A DNA stretch of 64,000 nucleotides from Gaertneriomyces semiglobifer (Eukaryota; Chytridiomycota; Chytridiomycetes; Spizellomycetales; Spizellomycetaceae): NCBI GenBank assembly GCA_025558075.1, contig JAHLKF010000040.1:23236-87235 (forward strand), read 5' to 3'. This document shows positions 45,449-56,504 of this stretch, one piece after another. The notes below the pieces were generated by a model. That model was given only the letters and a program-made list of their open reading frames with translations. It was not told where the DNA came from and did not search any database. Position numbers and translations under genes: made by a program. Position 1 is the stretch's first letter; each line of letters starts with the position of its first letter.

Positions 45449-46811
45449 TTAATATGAGCAGATGGGCGTGAATATCCTGAGCAATAACCTAACACAGTAT
45501 ATACGGGTCCAATTTCGTTTATGCTGCCCTTGATATTTTGGTGCCTCCCTGCTGTTGCAAAAGGCGAACTTTGTGTAAAAGGAATGCAACATTCCTTTCT
45601 CCTTGAAAGGACGTATGTGTTTGACATTGGTCGTCTGTATTTCGTCCCGTTCCTCGGGTGTGAATATGGATGCGATGTTGGGGTCTGCATCCAAATAACA
45701 GAAACTATAGATGGTATCGCATGTGCTCTCGCGTGAGCAGAATAATAATTTCTAAATTTCGCTACCCGCTAATTTACCCGCATCGGATTCTTTCCAACAA
45801 TGACCTCGCTTCGGGCGAAGGTATCTCGAATCTTTGGTCAAGGGACTCATCTCCATTGGGAGTGAATGCAGTTGTGGAGATGAGGTCCGGAGATCAATGA
45901 GGACCTCGCTAGACAATATCCATGTATGAGCCACGTCTGGGACACTGGTGCACGTCAAAATGGTGACCGTACATGTGGTATCAAACTGCTTGCCTATTTC
46001 GATCAGACATTCCCTCCATGAGCCCGTGGTCGTGGTGTCAGTTAGTCGTGGAATGAAACTCCATATCTGCGACTTCAAAGCTGACCTCCAGTCGTCGCCC
46101 TGATGAGTATCCGTAAGTATCACGCTTTTCCTGTGGTCCCGAATCTGCTCTGACAAAATTGTACCTTGGGTTGTGTCCCCTTGTTAGCTTTCCGAACCCG
46201 CTTTGTATTCTCTGTGAGAGCTCCGTCGGTGACACAGTGCGGATGATTAGCTGGACAGCTAATCATCCGCACTGTGTCAATCGGCCTCTGCCAACTACTT
46301 CAGGTGGTTGTGACGCTGAACAAAGGCCGTTAGAAGAGTGTTCGAAGATTTGAATGACAACGGGCTTCAACCATTTTCCACTTAATCTCAACCGCCTCCC
46401 ATTTTTGTCCCCAAGGGCCGGATGGACTCACCTAACATACTGAAAATCCATTCCCGCATTGAACATGACATCCTCGACGTACCGACCGGGCTTCAATTGC
46501 CATTTCTTGTCATTGGACATGCTGTTGAATGCAGCTGAAAAGATGGCGCGATGTTCGTCGTTGAATTCGGTGTCATCGATGTTGTCTTTGTGGGGTTCGG
46601 AGGTAGGACTGCGTCTTCAATGGTATCATTGACTGCGGCCATAACAGACCGTGTGCCTTTAGAAATAACGTCTTGTGCCGTACCGATGATGGCATGGCCT
46701 TCGGGCTGAGCGGCGGCACGGGATCCCGCACTAGCCACCTCCCTGAGCCCTTCCGACAAAGGCGCCACGATGGGGTGAATGGTCTTGATAGAGATCGAAT
46801 TGCCTTTTGGT
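45449..46811 (-). pseudogene. Broken gene of a fungal family of unknown function
   Basis: Minus-strand coding blocks: 46811-46600 (PKGNSISIKTIHPIVAPLSE and on) and 46610-46432 in a shifted frame (IFSAAFNSMSNDKKWQLKPG, RYVEDVMFNAGMDFQY), then a donor GTGAGT. Further 3', 45735-45500 encodes YSFCYLDADPNIASIFTPEE followed by RDEIQTTN. The W-x-L-x-x-GRYVEDV...DxDPN...FTPEE-x-x-EI succession resembles, from memory and unverified, a recurrent family in early-diverging fungi. A frameshift at a GGGG run (about 46597) and ~690 bp of unrelated sequence with a perfect hairpin between the two blocks suggest a broken gene. Confidence 0.4.
46232..46279. repeat. Hairpin 3, perfect inverted repeat with 22-bp arms
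   Basis: Arms gacacagtgcggatgattag(ct) and (ag)ctaatcatccgcactgtgtc pair perfectly around a 4-nt loop ggac. It lies between two coding blocks of the broken minus-strand gene. Confidence 0.92.
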
Positions 46812-47707
46812 CTGAAGGAAAGCAAAGAAAATAAAACCGGGTGATTAGAAACATAGCAAAGTCCATGATATGGCGCAAACGCCGGAACCAAGAGCTGCAA
46901 AGGCTATAGTTGAGTAACCACCCAGACTAGACGCTCCCAGCCGGACCAAGTAATCTGACCTCAGACCCTTGGCCGGACAGGTTCCTCGACCCCAATTTCC
47001 TGCCAGGACATGTGCCTCCTACCCGTAAGGCCATGCCACGAAGTAGGTCGCTCCGATAGGATAACCATCCTCCGCATATAACAAAAGCAGCTATCTCAAT
47101 GAAGGAAGGCTTAAAAGCAATCATCCATCGCGGGAATGCTAGATCTCGTTAACTTCCAGGATTCTACATGATGGAATTGTCCAAATACGTCCATTCTAGC
47201 TTGTGTTCCAATTGTTTGTGTTAAGGGAGCCATCGCGTTGAGGTCTGCTAGCATCACGGTGTAGCGGATACCTATTAAATCGAGAAGCCCCTGCCGGAGG
47301 ACAAAATCTCAGAATGTGCGAAAGCATACTGCACATGCTACCTTTTTCATCGGGAAAGTGTCCGAACGCGTCCGACCGGTGGCCCGTCAGCTCACGCAAA
47401 CGCTAAACCTACATGCGGTCGTTCGTCTTGGAATAAACGTTCCTCTTTCAACCATGGTCAGCATCATCGCACCGGCCGTGCCTAAAGAAATGGAACAGTT
47501 TCGCCAAACAGTACATGGGACGACTTTAAAGCCCACATTTACGGTATCTTGGACGCCTATCTGCCGGACTCAGAATAGACGGAAGAGGAGCAGAGGAAAT
47601 GCAAGGCACTTAAACGGGAACTTCGGGTATGTGCTTGGACCGCAGGCAACTTGACCTCAAGCCACCTTTTGGCCGACAAACGCATGTGCGTTGGTCAGCT
47701 GGTGGTG

Positions 47708-48119
47708 TCTTTGCTACGTCCGAGATGCTTTGCATAGGGTGTTGTCATGACACTCTTGGCAGTTATCTAATGGCCGGGTAGCTGTCCAAACTGGAGGAGC
47801 TAGGGCAGCCAATCCAGTTGGAGTTTGTGAAGGCGGAGGCTCAAGGATCACGTTTTTTGCTACTTCCGAGATGCTTTGCATAGGGCGATATCATGACGCT
47901 CTTGGCAGTTATCCAATGGCCGGGTAGCTGTCCAAACTGGAGGAGCTAGGGCAGCCAATCCAGTTGGAGTTTGTGAAGGCGGAGGCTCAAGGATCACGTT
48001 TTTTGCTACTTCCGAGATGCTTTGCATAGGGCGATATCATGACGCTCTTGGCAGTTATCCAATGGCCGGGTAGCTGTCCAGACTGGAGGAGCTAAGGCAG
48101 CCTATTCAGTTGGAGTTTG
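47708..48119. repeat. Tandem repeat, 146-bp unit, ~2.8 copies
   Basis: The string cgagatgctttgcataggg recurs at 47721, 47867 and 48013, i.e. a 146-bp period. Units share gctcttggcagttat, ggccgggtagctgtcca and ggaggagct. The last unit is truncated and runs into the frame of the next entry. Confidence 0.92.
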
Positions 48120-48658
48120 CAAAAACGTTGATCAGCTTGCGGTCCTTTGTTGATTCGCTGCTTTTCTTTGTGCATACATTGATCGCATTTTTGATGTTGA
48201 ATACATGGCGGACGATCCCGTTGGTGCGAGTATTAATTAGTCCAGGACCGTTCTGGTACAAGAAAATTGCTAAACAGGATCGTCCAAACAGTAAATGGTC
48301 CACTCGAGGATTCGGCGGAAAAGCTACTCAAGGCAGTGCATGCTGAACCGCACAAGGAAAAGAAACGCCGTCCAAAATTCAAGGACCAACTTCCCGAAAC
48401 GAAGTTAAAGAAAGGGTCGACGCCTTCTTGGGCTCCCACATCTGGCCCAGCGGCTTCATTAGTGCCTTCTCGGGCTCCCGTACCAGCAACCTCTTCAACG
48501 CCTTCTCGGGGCTCCTATATCTGACCCAGCGGCTTCCATAGCGCCTTCTCAGGCTCCGTCGCCGACACCCTTTTCATCTTTGATCCATGTATTCTCATTA
48601 GAGCCACGAGGCCATGCACTCCCGCCCTACTCCCACCAGCGTTCAGTCTTACAGTTTT
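48110..48658 (+). pseudogene. Membrane protein with Pro/Ala/Ser-rich tail, two frameshifts
   Basis: Three consecutive blocks in different frames read as one protein: a hydrophobic part (SFVDSLLFFVHTLIAFLML, PFWYKK), a charged part (PLEDSAEKLLKAVHAEPHKE) and a repetitive tail (PTSGPAASLVPSRAPVP), with two frame changes, at AAAA (about 48263) and GGGG (about 48508). The tail repeat is DNA-level tandem (gcccagcggcttc twice). Either a decayed gene or base-calling indels in homopolymers. No family recognised. The 3' part lies in the inverted duplication. Confidence 0.4.
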
Positions 48659-48700
48659 AGGCAGCTGACCGCGCCCTCCAATGGCTCAGAGGACCGGTAT
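48541..48700 (+). repeat. Inverted duplication, right copy
   Basis: Reverse-complement partner of 45026-45180. The two copies bracket about 3.4 kb that holds the broken gene, hairpin 3 and the 146-bp tandem array. Confidence 0.85.
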
Positions 48701-48930
48701 TGCAAAGCGGGGGATGTTTCTCTCGTTGTCGCCCGAAGCTCGTCTGAGAAGGTTGCCGCTTTGAAGTGAATTGATGAGATCCCAAAAGAGATTCGAAGCG
48801 ACCATTAAACTTAACGCATGGTTGCTTCTAGCCTTAATAGACTCTGTACATTCAATGAAACACCAGCAACAATAGAAATCCGGACGGAAAAACCAAACCA
48901 AATAAACTAAAAATTGATCAAGTTGGAAAG

Positions 48931-49200
48931 TTGGCCGGGTAAAAGTCTGCCTATTTTTCATTTGTGTCAACGCTTCGTCGTCATGGTGGGCGAGCTTATG
49001 ACAGAAATACTTCAAATCTAACTGTCAGTGGCGGATGAAGGATTTTCGAAGTCGGGACTTGGTGGGCCGAATCATGCTCTTGTACGTCGGAGTGTCCAGA
49101 GTTGGCCGGGTAAAATCTGCCATACGTTCCGTATGGGTCAAGGTTACGTCGTCATTGTTGCCGAGCTTATCACAGAAATACTTCGAATCTGACTGGCCTC
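48931..49200. repeat. Diverged direct repeat, ~171-bp offset
   Basis: The block ttggccgggtaaaa...ctgcc followed by acgtcgtcat...gagcttat..acagaaatacttc appears at 48931 and again at 49102. On the minus strand both read as related KYFC(H/D)KL...FTRPT peptides, so they may be duplicated coding debris. Confidence 0.7.
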
Positions 49201-49284
49201 CAATCTCGTCAATGAAATATAAGAGATCCTTGCAGCAAAGCGGTAGTGTGACTCTACCTATCTGCAACATCAGATAAAGGCCAT

Positions 49285-49341
49285 CGCTGTCACAGTGCAG
49301 GCCAATTTGTGTATTATATAAATTGGCCTGCACTGTGACAA
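49285..49341. repeat. Hairpin 4, perfect inverted repeat with 20-bp arms
   Basis: Arms gtcacagtgcaggccaattt and aaattggcctgcactgtgac pair perfectly around an 11-nt AT-rich loop. The arm start resembles hairpin 3 (acacagtgc) and hairpin 1 (gtcactgac). Confidence 0.92.
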
Positions 49342-49344
49342 TGC

Positions 49345-50552
49345 CTTAATGGTTAGCCATGTTACTCAACGGTTGCGCCTTAGGTAGGCGTGGCGGCTAG
49401 CGGAGGGGCCGGTGAGGACTGTGAGCCCATATATATATAGGAGTTTCTAGTGCGCTCGCATTATGGATGGCAGTCGTATGCCATTAGCCGCCTAAATCAA
49501 GGTACAAAGCGCACTTACACCATGAACCCGTGTCTAGGGTTTGCGGATTGGTAAGTCGGCAGATCACCGTCAACGCCGTATAGCATGGCGCTACCTCTAC
49601 AAATCTGCTGCACCTGTCAAATTCGAAACAAGGAGCTTGATGCCTTGTTCGCCAGGCAGACGCGGTTGTGCTCCGATTCTGCAAGGTGGGTCTCGGGACA
49701 CCATATTCCGGCCAGCGGGGGAATTCGTGTTTTGATTGAGCTGCAAAGTGACATCCGAGATTACTGAGAAAGAGTATATCGGCTTGTTTACCGATGACAT
49801 AGAGGTGCTTCGCCATGTCATTGCGGCCGAGGTGGAACCAGACGGTATTGATATATTTGCATGATAATCCTATTTGCACAAACCAATCTGACTTCTCCAC
49901 GCAATAGTCGTCCCGAAAATAATGCTATCCAGACCTCCCGGTCGGACCGTGGACTTGGTAAGAACAACACCAGAACCAGAAGATGTAGAGATTTTAGTAC
50001 AGTCAAATGTAGGCTTTCTGGGCCGTGGAGGTTGCTGGTTGATAAGATTCCAGACACCCACATGCAAGTTGCTAATCTTAGACTCTCATCCTTTCGAATT
50101 TGAATTGAACTTGGGTCGGCATTTTAACTTTGAATCCAGTTATTCAATTTCACGCAATCCGCGGGTCTCGAAGTGATTTAATTTTTAATTTCCCGGGTTT
50201 ACATTTACTCGGAACTTTCTTCTCACACCCAGATGAATATGCTGGTTTTGAAATGGGGAGGCAACCAGCCTCATCGTATTTAACATGCCTCTTTCATCAA
50301 TCACTTAAGGTTCTTTCTCAACTTGGTTCGGTTAATAATCCAAAATTAGTGACGAGTGCATGATTTTCGGTTGCTTGTCAATCACAAAGGCTGTACAAAA
50401 GCACCCAGGTTTATCTAACAAAACATTCAAGACATGCCGAATACTACTTATATAAGGCGCAATGTGGGATGCCTCAGAGGGTGATTTGACTCTCCAACTA
50501 TCACCTTCATTGGTGGTCCATCAAAGCATTTATTGCACAGAAAACCCTTGTA
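49345..50552. other. No supported gene
   Basis: Short coding-like frames on both strands near 49500-50100 (for example minus SFSVISDVTLQLNQNTNSPA) cannot be joined. The 300 bp before 50553 would hold the promoter of the next gene. Confidence 0.4.
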
Positions 50553-51932
50553 ATGTCTCATCCTTATGCGATTCACAATCTTCCCAAAGACTCAAATGGT
50601 AAGCCTTGATGGCAGTTAGCACTGCGTTTTGATGATTTGATGTACTTATACGACGTAAACAGGTGCGCCAATGGCCATGGGTTCCTTGGCAAAGGTTCTC
50701 AACATTATGGTGCTCATCGCCTCAACGATTAGCGGCATCTGCTCGTACTACATCATACGTCAATGGTGGCTCATCAGACATAAAGCATCCTTTAACTTCA
50801 GGTAAACAAATGCCCTCAACGCGCGTGGTAGTTAATGAGGTTTGCTCATTTTGTCTGGCGGTGTGTAGAATCCTGGTATACACCATCATAGGGGAGGTTG
50901 TATTCCAAACCGCTTGTGCCATGGGATGTGTTCTGCGACTATCCAAAACGCGTATCAGAGAGGATGCCTTTGAGTGCCAAGGCTTAGGCTTCCTTGTTTT
51001 GTATGCTGTCGCTGTGTAAGTTTCACTCGAAGGGCCTAATCAGTGTGTTGCGAATTTCTCATTGATAAGCCTTCTGCTTCTAGCATGACCCAATGGATTT
51101 CCTGTGTAGCTCTCAACTCTTACTTTGCAGTTGTCCGGCAAGTGCGCCTGAGTCCTCGCCAGGAGCTTTATTGCCACATCTGGTGCTGGGGCAGTCCGCT
51201 TATTTACATGACGATCCCGTTTTGGGGTATTGAAGGCACCCCGAAATACGGCTTTCGTAATGAAGCATGGTGTGCCATCCGTTCGGGAACACCAGTGGGA
51301 TTCTTCCTCATGTGCATGGGCCTATTCTTGTTCCCGGCTGTTGTCATGGGTTTCAGTTATGGATCCATCATTATGATGATTCGAAGAAATACAGCGCAAT
51401 TGAAGGCGGCTACTCAAGCGCAAAACACTCCAGGACTTGTTTCGGTGTACTGCCCCGAGACGGCGGACCAGTCGGCTTCTCCGCGACAAATGATAAACAA
51501 CATAACAAGTGGGCAGATGCGGGTGATGTGGACTATGATTGCCTATCTTCTTGCATGTAAGTTTCAGGGTGTCTTCCGGGATTTCACTCTCTTCGCATTC
51601 TGTTTTCTCAGTATTAAATATCTGCGTTTCCTAACTCAGATTTAATAACCTGGATTCCGGCGTTGATTGATTTTGCGATGGAACTCAGAGGCCACGATTA
51701 TATTACTCCGCCATGGCTTGAATTATTCGCGACTGGCATCACCCATACGACTGGGACCATCAACTACATTGTCTATTCACGAACGCATAACTCATCCGCC
51801 TACAAGGACAACGAATCCACGGGAGCATCATCTCAAGGAACGAAAGGAGGACTCGGTGCAAGTGGGCAGAGAAAAAAGACAGTGAAAAGTGCGTCCATGT
51901 CAGGTAGCCAGCTGTCATTGGATATGACCTAG
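50553..51932 (+). CDS. cAMP-receptor-like seven-helix GPCR
   Basis: Five exons (50553-50598, 50663-50801, 50869-51015, 51084-51556, 51640-51932) give 365 residues. Helices: VLNIMVLIASTISGICSYYI; VVFQTACAMGCVL; LGFLVLYAVAVMTQWISCVA; LYCHIWCWGSPLIYMTIPFW; PVGFFLMCMGLFLFPAVVMG; MRVMWTMIAYLLAYLITWI; and a final helix leading to INYIVYSRTHN. The short N terminus, Trp/Cys-rich fourth segment, extracellular YGFRNEAWCAIRSG loop and Ser/Thr/Lys-rich tail (KKTVKSASMSGSQ, possible phosphosites) fit the cAR / class E-like group known from Dictyostelium and fungi. Ligand unknown. All splice sites are GTAA-type donors with consensus AG acceptors. Start chosen at the ATG opening exon 1. Confidence 0.82.
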
Positions 51933-54197
51933 CACTGGAGCTTTTCATATGGGGTATACCTATCCTGGCCGTGTACATTTATATTCGGTAGTGGCAAGGA
52001 ACGTCATATTGGTCTTTCTGGAAGCAGCCAACATTGATCGGACTACACACTGTTGCTGTGAAGTAATTTAATCGTTCACCTTTTGTAAAAAGTAATATCT
52101 GGCCAGCAATATTAAGTTCTGATACAGACGGTTTGCATGTCATCCTTCATTTTTGGATGCAAGCGATGCAAAGGGCCAGGTTGACCATTGTCAAAGTTGT
52201 CTCGATCGCGCCGTATCACCTCATCTCTCGCTCTGATGGCTCCAATGATAGCGTCACGGAGGACCTCGTAAGACACTTTCGCCATGAACCGCCAGCCACC
52301 CATCTTAATTGTATTTTCAACAGTGTGTGAAAGAAACTATGGTGCGACATCTTCCTAATTTTCCGGTAGAGCACATGTCGAGTCTACCAGTGCAGCCTTA
52401 TATACAGACGCGTGAATTGGACAGTAACGCGTTGTTCCCACGCCATGATGGAAACAGAGTCCCAGGCATCCGCTGCCCCCTCACCAAAAGGCAGGATGGC
52501 CTGTTACGCAGATTGAGAAACCTCCAAAAGGTGAGTAGAAGGCAATCTGTCATATGTGTTACGAAGCTGTTATTACTGCGTTATGGAGGGGAACTGCTGC
52601 TCGCAGTTGGGAATGGAGTACTCGCAGGCTTTACCGCCGTAGCCTCCACCCCTGGCATGGTACCAAGACGTGCTGCACATGTCCGACCGTGGAGCACTCG
52701 GGATGAGGCTATCCGGTCCAAAGACTTTCCACACAGGTTTTCCTGTTACTCTATCCAATCCATTTCCCTGTAAGCTTTTTGCGTTGTGGATAACCCTGCC
52801 CTTTTCTGTATCTATCTATATTTGTTACAGTCACGTCGTCGGTGTAAGAAGCGAGGAAGGCAGAGAGCGAAAAGGTTGATGTTGCTGCCTTGTGAATTTT
52901 CATCTGCGCACAGATGCCTATTGTTGGTCTAAATCTGCTGGAGAATCTGGTGAAGTACGTCCCTAACCTTTTCTCATGAGTTCTCATGAGTGTTTTTCTC
53001 CACAGAGATCCACTTTGTGCATGTATGAAAGCACGATATACTCAGAAATGTTTGCCCAGGCGCGCTATGAGAGATTTCCGCGCGATCTGGCCGAGGAGGC
53101 CAAAAGGACATCAGATCAGATGTACCCAAGCGCATTTGAAGCCGAGATGTGCCATCAGACGTTGTTCAATGACATTCCTCAGCACATTCCGGCACATTCC
53201 GGCACACTGACGTTCCTCTCTTTTTCACAGAGTCCTCATTCCTCTGCGTGCAAGCCTCGCCTTGAGGCGAGATCAGCCGTCAGGATTGAATAAGCATTCG
53301 TATCGCTGATCAGCGCAACCTTCAGCAACAAAGTCGTCATCTAGAGACAGTCATACGGCCCTTTTGCTGCACATCCCCATTTCAATGTCTCATCAGTGAC
53401 AGGGACCAAAAGTAGACAAAAAGACCTGGTCTCTGAAACTTCGAGCGCTGTGATTTCATCTCGTTCGAGCGCAAGGCAGCTTTCGTGATTGAGATCATTC
53501 CTGCTCCTATAAAGTTGACCCACACATCAATCCAGCAGCATCAGGCCTTTCCGGAACGTACAGATCAATCTGCAGCGGAAAAGCGGCGTCTGTATCAACA
53601 CAGTAGATTAAGGTCGCCGACGTCGCCTTCGTTGTCACTGACCTCGGCCTGTGTGTCTACCGGAGGGAGGGCACGGGCTTCCTGAATGAAACGGGGCACC
53701 CGTCGCTGTTCTGCTGGTACATAGGTATGCGCAGATGGACCATGCAAACAAGTGGCGCCTCCCATCGGCCTGCGCGTTACGTCGGAGCCGGTATGCTGAG
53801 CACCGGGTGCCTGTTATCGGGTCGGATGGGCTCCAATAATTTGCTTGCCACTCCAGTCGTTTATGTACATTGGTGGAGACCACTATCCCCTTCTTACCTT
53901 TGGCGACGGTTGGCTTCCAGTCTAACGATGCCTTATTCACTGCCAACCACGCGTAAAAACGGACCTTTTCAGACCCCACGGTTTTGTTCCTGACCCCGTT
54001 GTTTATCACTGAATCCATTCCCTTAAGGTTTCGGCCAGTTTCTCCAACACGACGAACATTATATCTCCATTTTCAATTTTCCATCCGCTCTTATTCATCA
54101 GCGCACCATTCACCGAAGAAGAGCGAATGGAAATTGACAATGAATACGCCAGCAAAGCACCACTACTGGCACCGTCTCCACCGTTTTAGCCCAGCAA
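51933..54197. other. Unresolved coding-like fragments
   Basis: Candidate pieces: minus 52303-52112 (VSYEVLRDAIIGAIRARDEV); plus 52913-53290, two exons joined by a GTGAAG...CACAG intron (MPIVGLNLLENL then STIYSEMFAQARYERFPRDL); minus 53635-54018 (basic, GKKGIVVSTNVHKRLEWQAN). None has a recognised domain or complete model. Tandem gcacattccg units lie at 53175-53200. Confidence 0.35.
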
Positions 54198-55690
54198 TCA
54201 CAGCATGCATAACACAACAGGTGGCACGTTGTCGAAGCGAGCACAACTTGCTATTTCGGTTGGCCGGCGCATTGCCACTGCCTGCGCGTACGATCTTGGG
54301 ACAGCGGGTTGGGGTTGGGCAGGTGCAGCTGGTTGTCCGATCCAGGGCCCAGTCTGGAAGAAGGCACTGTGCTTCCCAAAGCTTGTGCCTGGCCTAGTAT
54401 TGTTGCTGCACCACTCAGCAGCAACAGCATGGCTGGACCAGTGCCATGTGATCCTATAATGGGTAGGTTTAGTTTGAGTTGGAACCCGGCATGACCGAAC
54501 ATACAAAGTGCTGACTAACCTTGGCGGCCTGTTCTGACGACTCTGCACGCTGTATGCCACCACGTCGCCGCTCAAGGCGTGCGCCGTAGCTATTAGCCTG
54601 GATGTTGCATAGATGAGAAAATGTCATCTGGATCGTAGAAAAAGCATGCCAGAAGTACCTTGCGGCCACCACAACAGGAGCTGGATGGTTTCGCCAATCT
54701 ACAGCCGGCATCTTTGCCCTTAGGAGTGTGGTGATCGCTGCGCTCATACGATCGGGGTCGAGAACGCACAGTGTTTCGTGCGAACAGTCACATCCTTGTC
54801 GCACTTCGTATTCGGCCGGGTTGGCCACGATGTCAGCCGTGACCACATTCCACATAGGATCACTCTCCCCTGGAAGCTCCTCGTACGCCTTCAACTCCCT
54901 CGCGCTGTTCATAGTTAAGGGCGTTACTGCTCGTCGACGATTGGGATGGAGCGGAAGTGAGTACTTTCATTCACTGTTGCAGTGCGCTTCTTTTGCCCAT
55001 GAACTGCTGCAGCTGGGGCTTGTACCCTCGACTGCGCTGGGTGGGTTCTTGGACATGTATATATATATATATATACGCCGTGAAGGGGTTTCCGCGTAGC
55101 AATGGGGGCCCTGCTGGTATTGGTATCTCTCAGGGCAGGTATGTTGCACATTTGCCACACTTTCTGTGTTTCCGATGCCTTCGTCCCGAAGGGGTGACAT
55201 AGTCGGCTCAGCAAATCCGCCCAATCTGCGTATACATCCAGAGTGCTGTTGGCGAAGCATTGCAGCTTTCCGCTTCTTCGAATTGGTCGTGCTAATTGAT
55301 TTGGCGGCATCTGTATCTTCAAAATACGCCCGGAATGCGCAATACTCGGTATCCTCGGCCTTCAGTTTTGTGATAAGCCCTTGTACGTGCTTTACCTGGG
55401 ACTGAGCTGGTAGGTGGTTCCTCAGCAAGCCCAAGTCTCCATAAAATCGCCGCTTCATCAACTCAGCATTGTGAGATGCCTGGGGATTCTGCTCAATGGA
55501 CATGGTCATGAAATCCGTGGCGTTCCATAGCTTGTATTTGGTGCTTCGCCAATACTCTACCAAGATAGGTTAGTTTAAAGCAGACACAAGGCAATAAATA
55601 GTTCAAGTACGAACCGGGCAAATAACCCTGGGATTCGAGTGCTCCTGATAGAGGTGTGGCTGCTCGCATGGTTGTGGTGGATACAAACAT
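54198..55690 (-). CDS. Lineage-specific protein of unknown function, multi-exon
   Basis: Best reading: start MFVSTTTMRAATPLSGALES at 55690, splice (CCCG|GT...AG) to YWRSTKYKLWNATDFMTMSI, a helical region (RRFYGDLGLLRNHLPAQSQV; LITKLKAEDTEYCAFRAYFE), then an unresolved junction around 55000-55280. Further exons at 54912 (ELKAYEELPGESDPMWNVV), splicing to LIATAHALSGDVVAYSVQSR and ending near 54198. Two alternative frames both look coding between 55120 and 55280, so a missed intron or frameshift is likely there. An (AT)9 tract at 55057-55075 lies in the unresolved part. No domain recognised; it may be two genes. Confidence 0.4.
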
Positions 55691-56120
55691 GTAGATCAAA
55701 ACTGCTGTCGACTTGCGCGCTTTTATATGGGTGCTGAATTGGCTGACTAAGCAGGTGCAGTGGCCCAGACTTCGTCTCGTACTAGCCCTGCCAGCTTCTT
55801 GATGTCCCCCACGTTTGTTCAGTACTTTGCCACTGGCAGCCATCCCCTTGACAGGCTTCGGTCGCTCGAACGGTTAAGATTGTGGGCTTCTCTGATTTAA
55901 GTGCAATGCTTCTCAGGTAGTCCGTGGGGTGGTGTGAATCGAACACCTTGGTGATGGCGATGAGATGAGGATGACCCCCTTTTCGCTGCGACAGCTTACT
56001 GATCGAAAATGACGAGATGACCGGAGACTGTACATGTACATGCAATGAGAGAGGTTCGAAGGATTTAAGCCTCTCGCCGTTCCCGTTCGCGAACGAGAGT
56101 TTCCAAGACATTGAATTGAA
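55691..56120. other. Spacer, no supported gene
   Basis: Lies between the divergent start codons at 55690 (minus) and 56121 (plus). Short frames only. Confidence 0.4.
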
Positions 56121-56504
56121 ATGTCGTCGTGGGAAAGTACGTTTCCGTCGCGATCTTCCATAACATCACCAGCCAATGACCGCGCACCGTACTACGAAGG
56201 CCCCGAAGAGTCCGGTGAAAGTCTGGGGAGAAAGCGCCATGGTCATAAACGCAGGCGCATCGAACCACCCTTGACAGGTCCCCTGGCGCAGCGTCTGGTC
56301 TTTGACGGCACACACACCTTTCCCTGCCGTCTCGTCCCCAGCAACGAAGCCCAGTCTTTCGAAAACGGAGACTTTTCCATCGGGAATGTCCCCGCCTATG
56401 CGGAGAATTCCGCCTTCCTCTGCGGTCCATCAATGGAAGGCAAGTGGGTCGGTCCCTTGTGTACTGGCGGCTGTCTCGAGCGTCTTTTCATTCAATCGTC
56501 CTAG
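56121..56504 (+). CDS. Small basic hypothetical protein
   Basis: Single 127-codon frame, ATG to TAG. A Ser-rich start is followed by an acidic patch (YYEGPEESGESLG), a strong basic cluster that looks like a nuclear localisation signal (RKRHGHKRRRIEPP), then an ordered C-terminal half (LAQRLVFDGTHTFPCRLVPS; FSIGNVPAYAENSAFLCGPS). No family recognised. The opposite-strand frame over the same region lacks such structure. Confidence 0.45.
   Translation: MSSWESTFPSRSSITSPANDRAPYYEGPEESGESLGRKRHGHKRRRIEPPLTGPLAQRLVFDGTHTFPCRLVPSNEAQSFENGDFSIGNVPAYAENSAFLCGPSMEGKWVGPLCTGGCLERLFIQSS

Noticed and set aside
47708..48119. CRISPR-like array
   Set aside because: The 146-bp tandem units are contiguous with no unique spacers, and the genome is eukaryotic.
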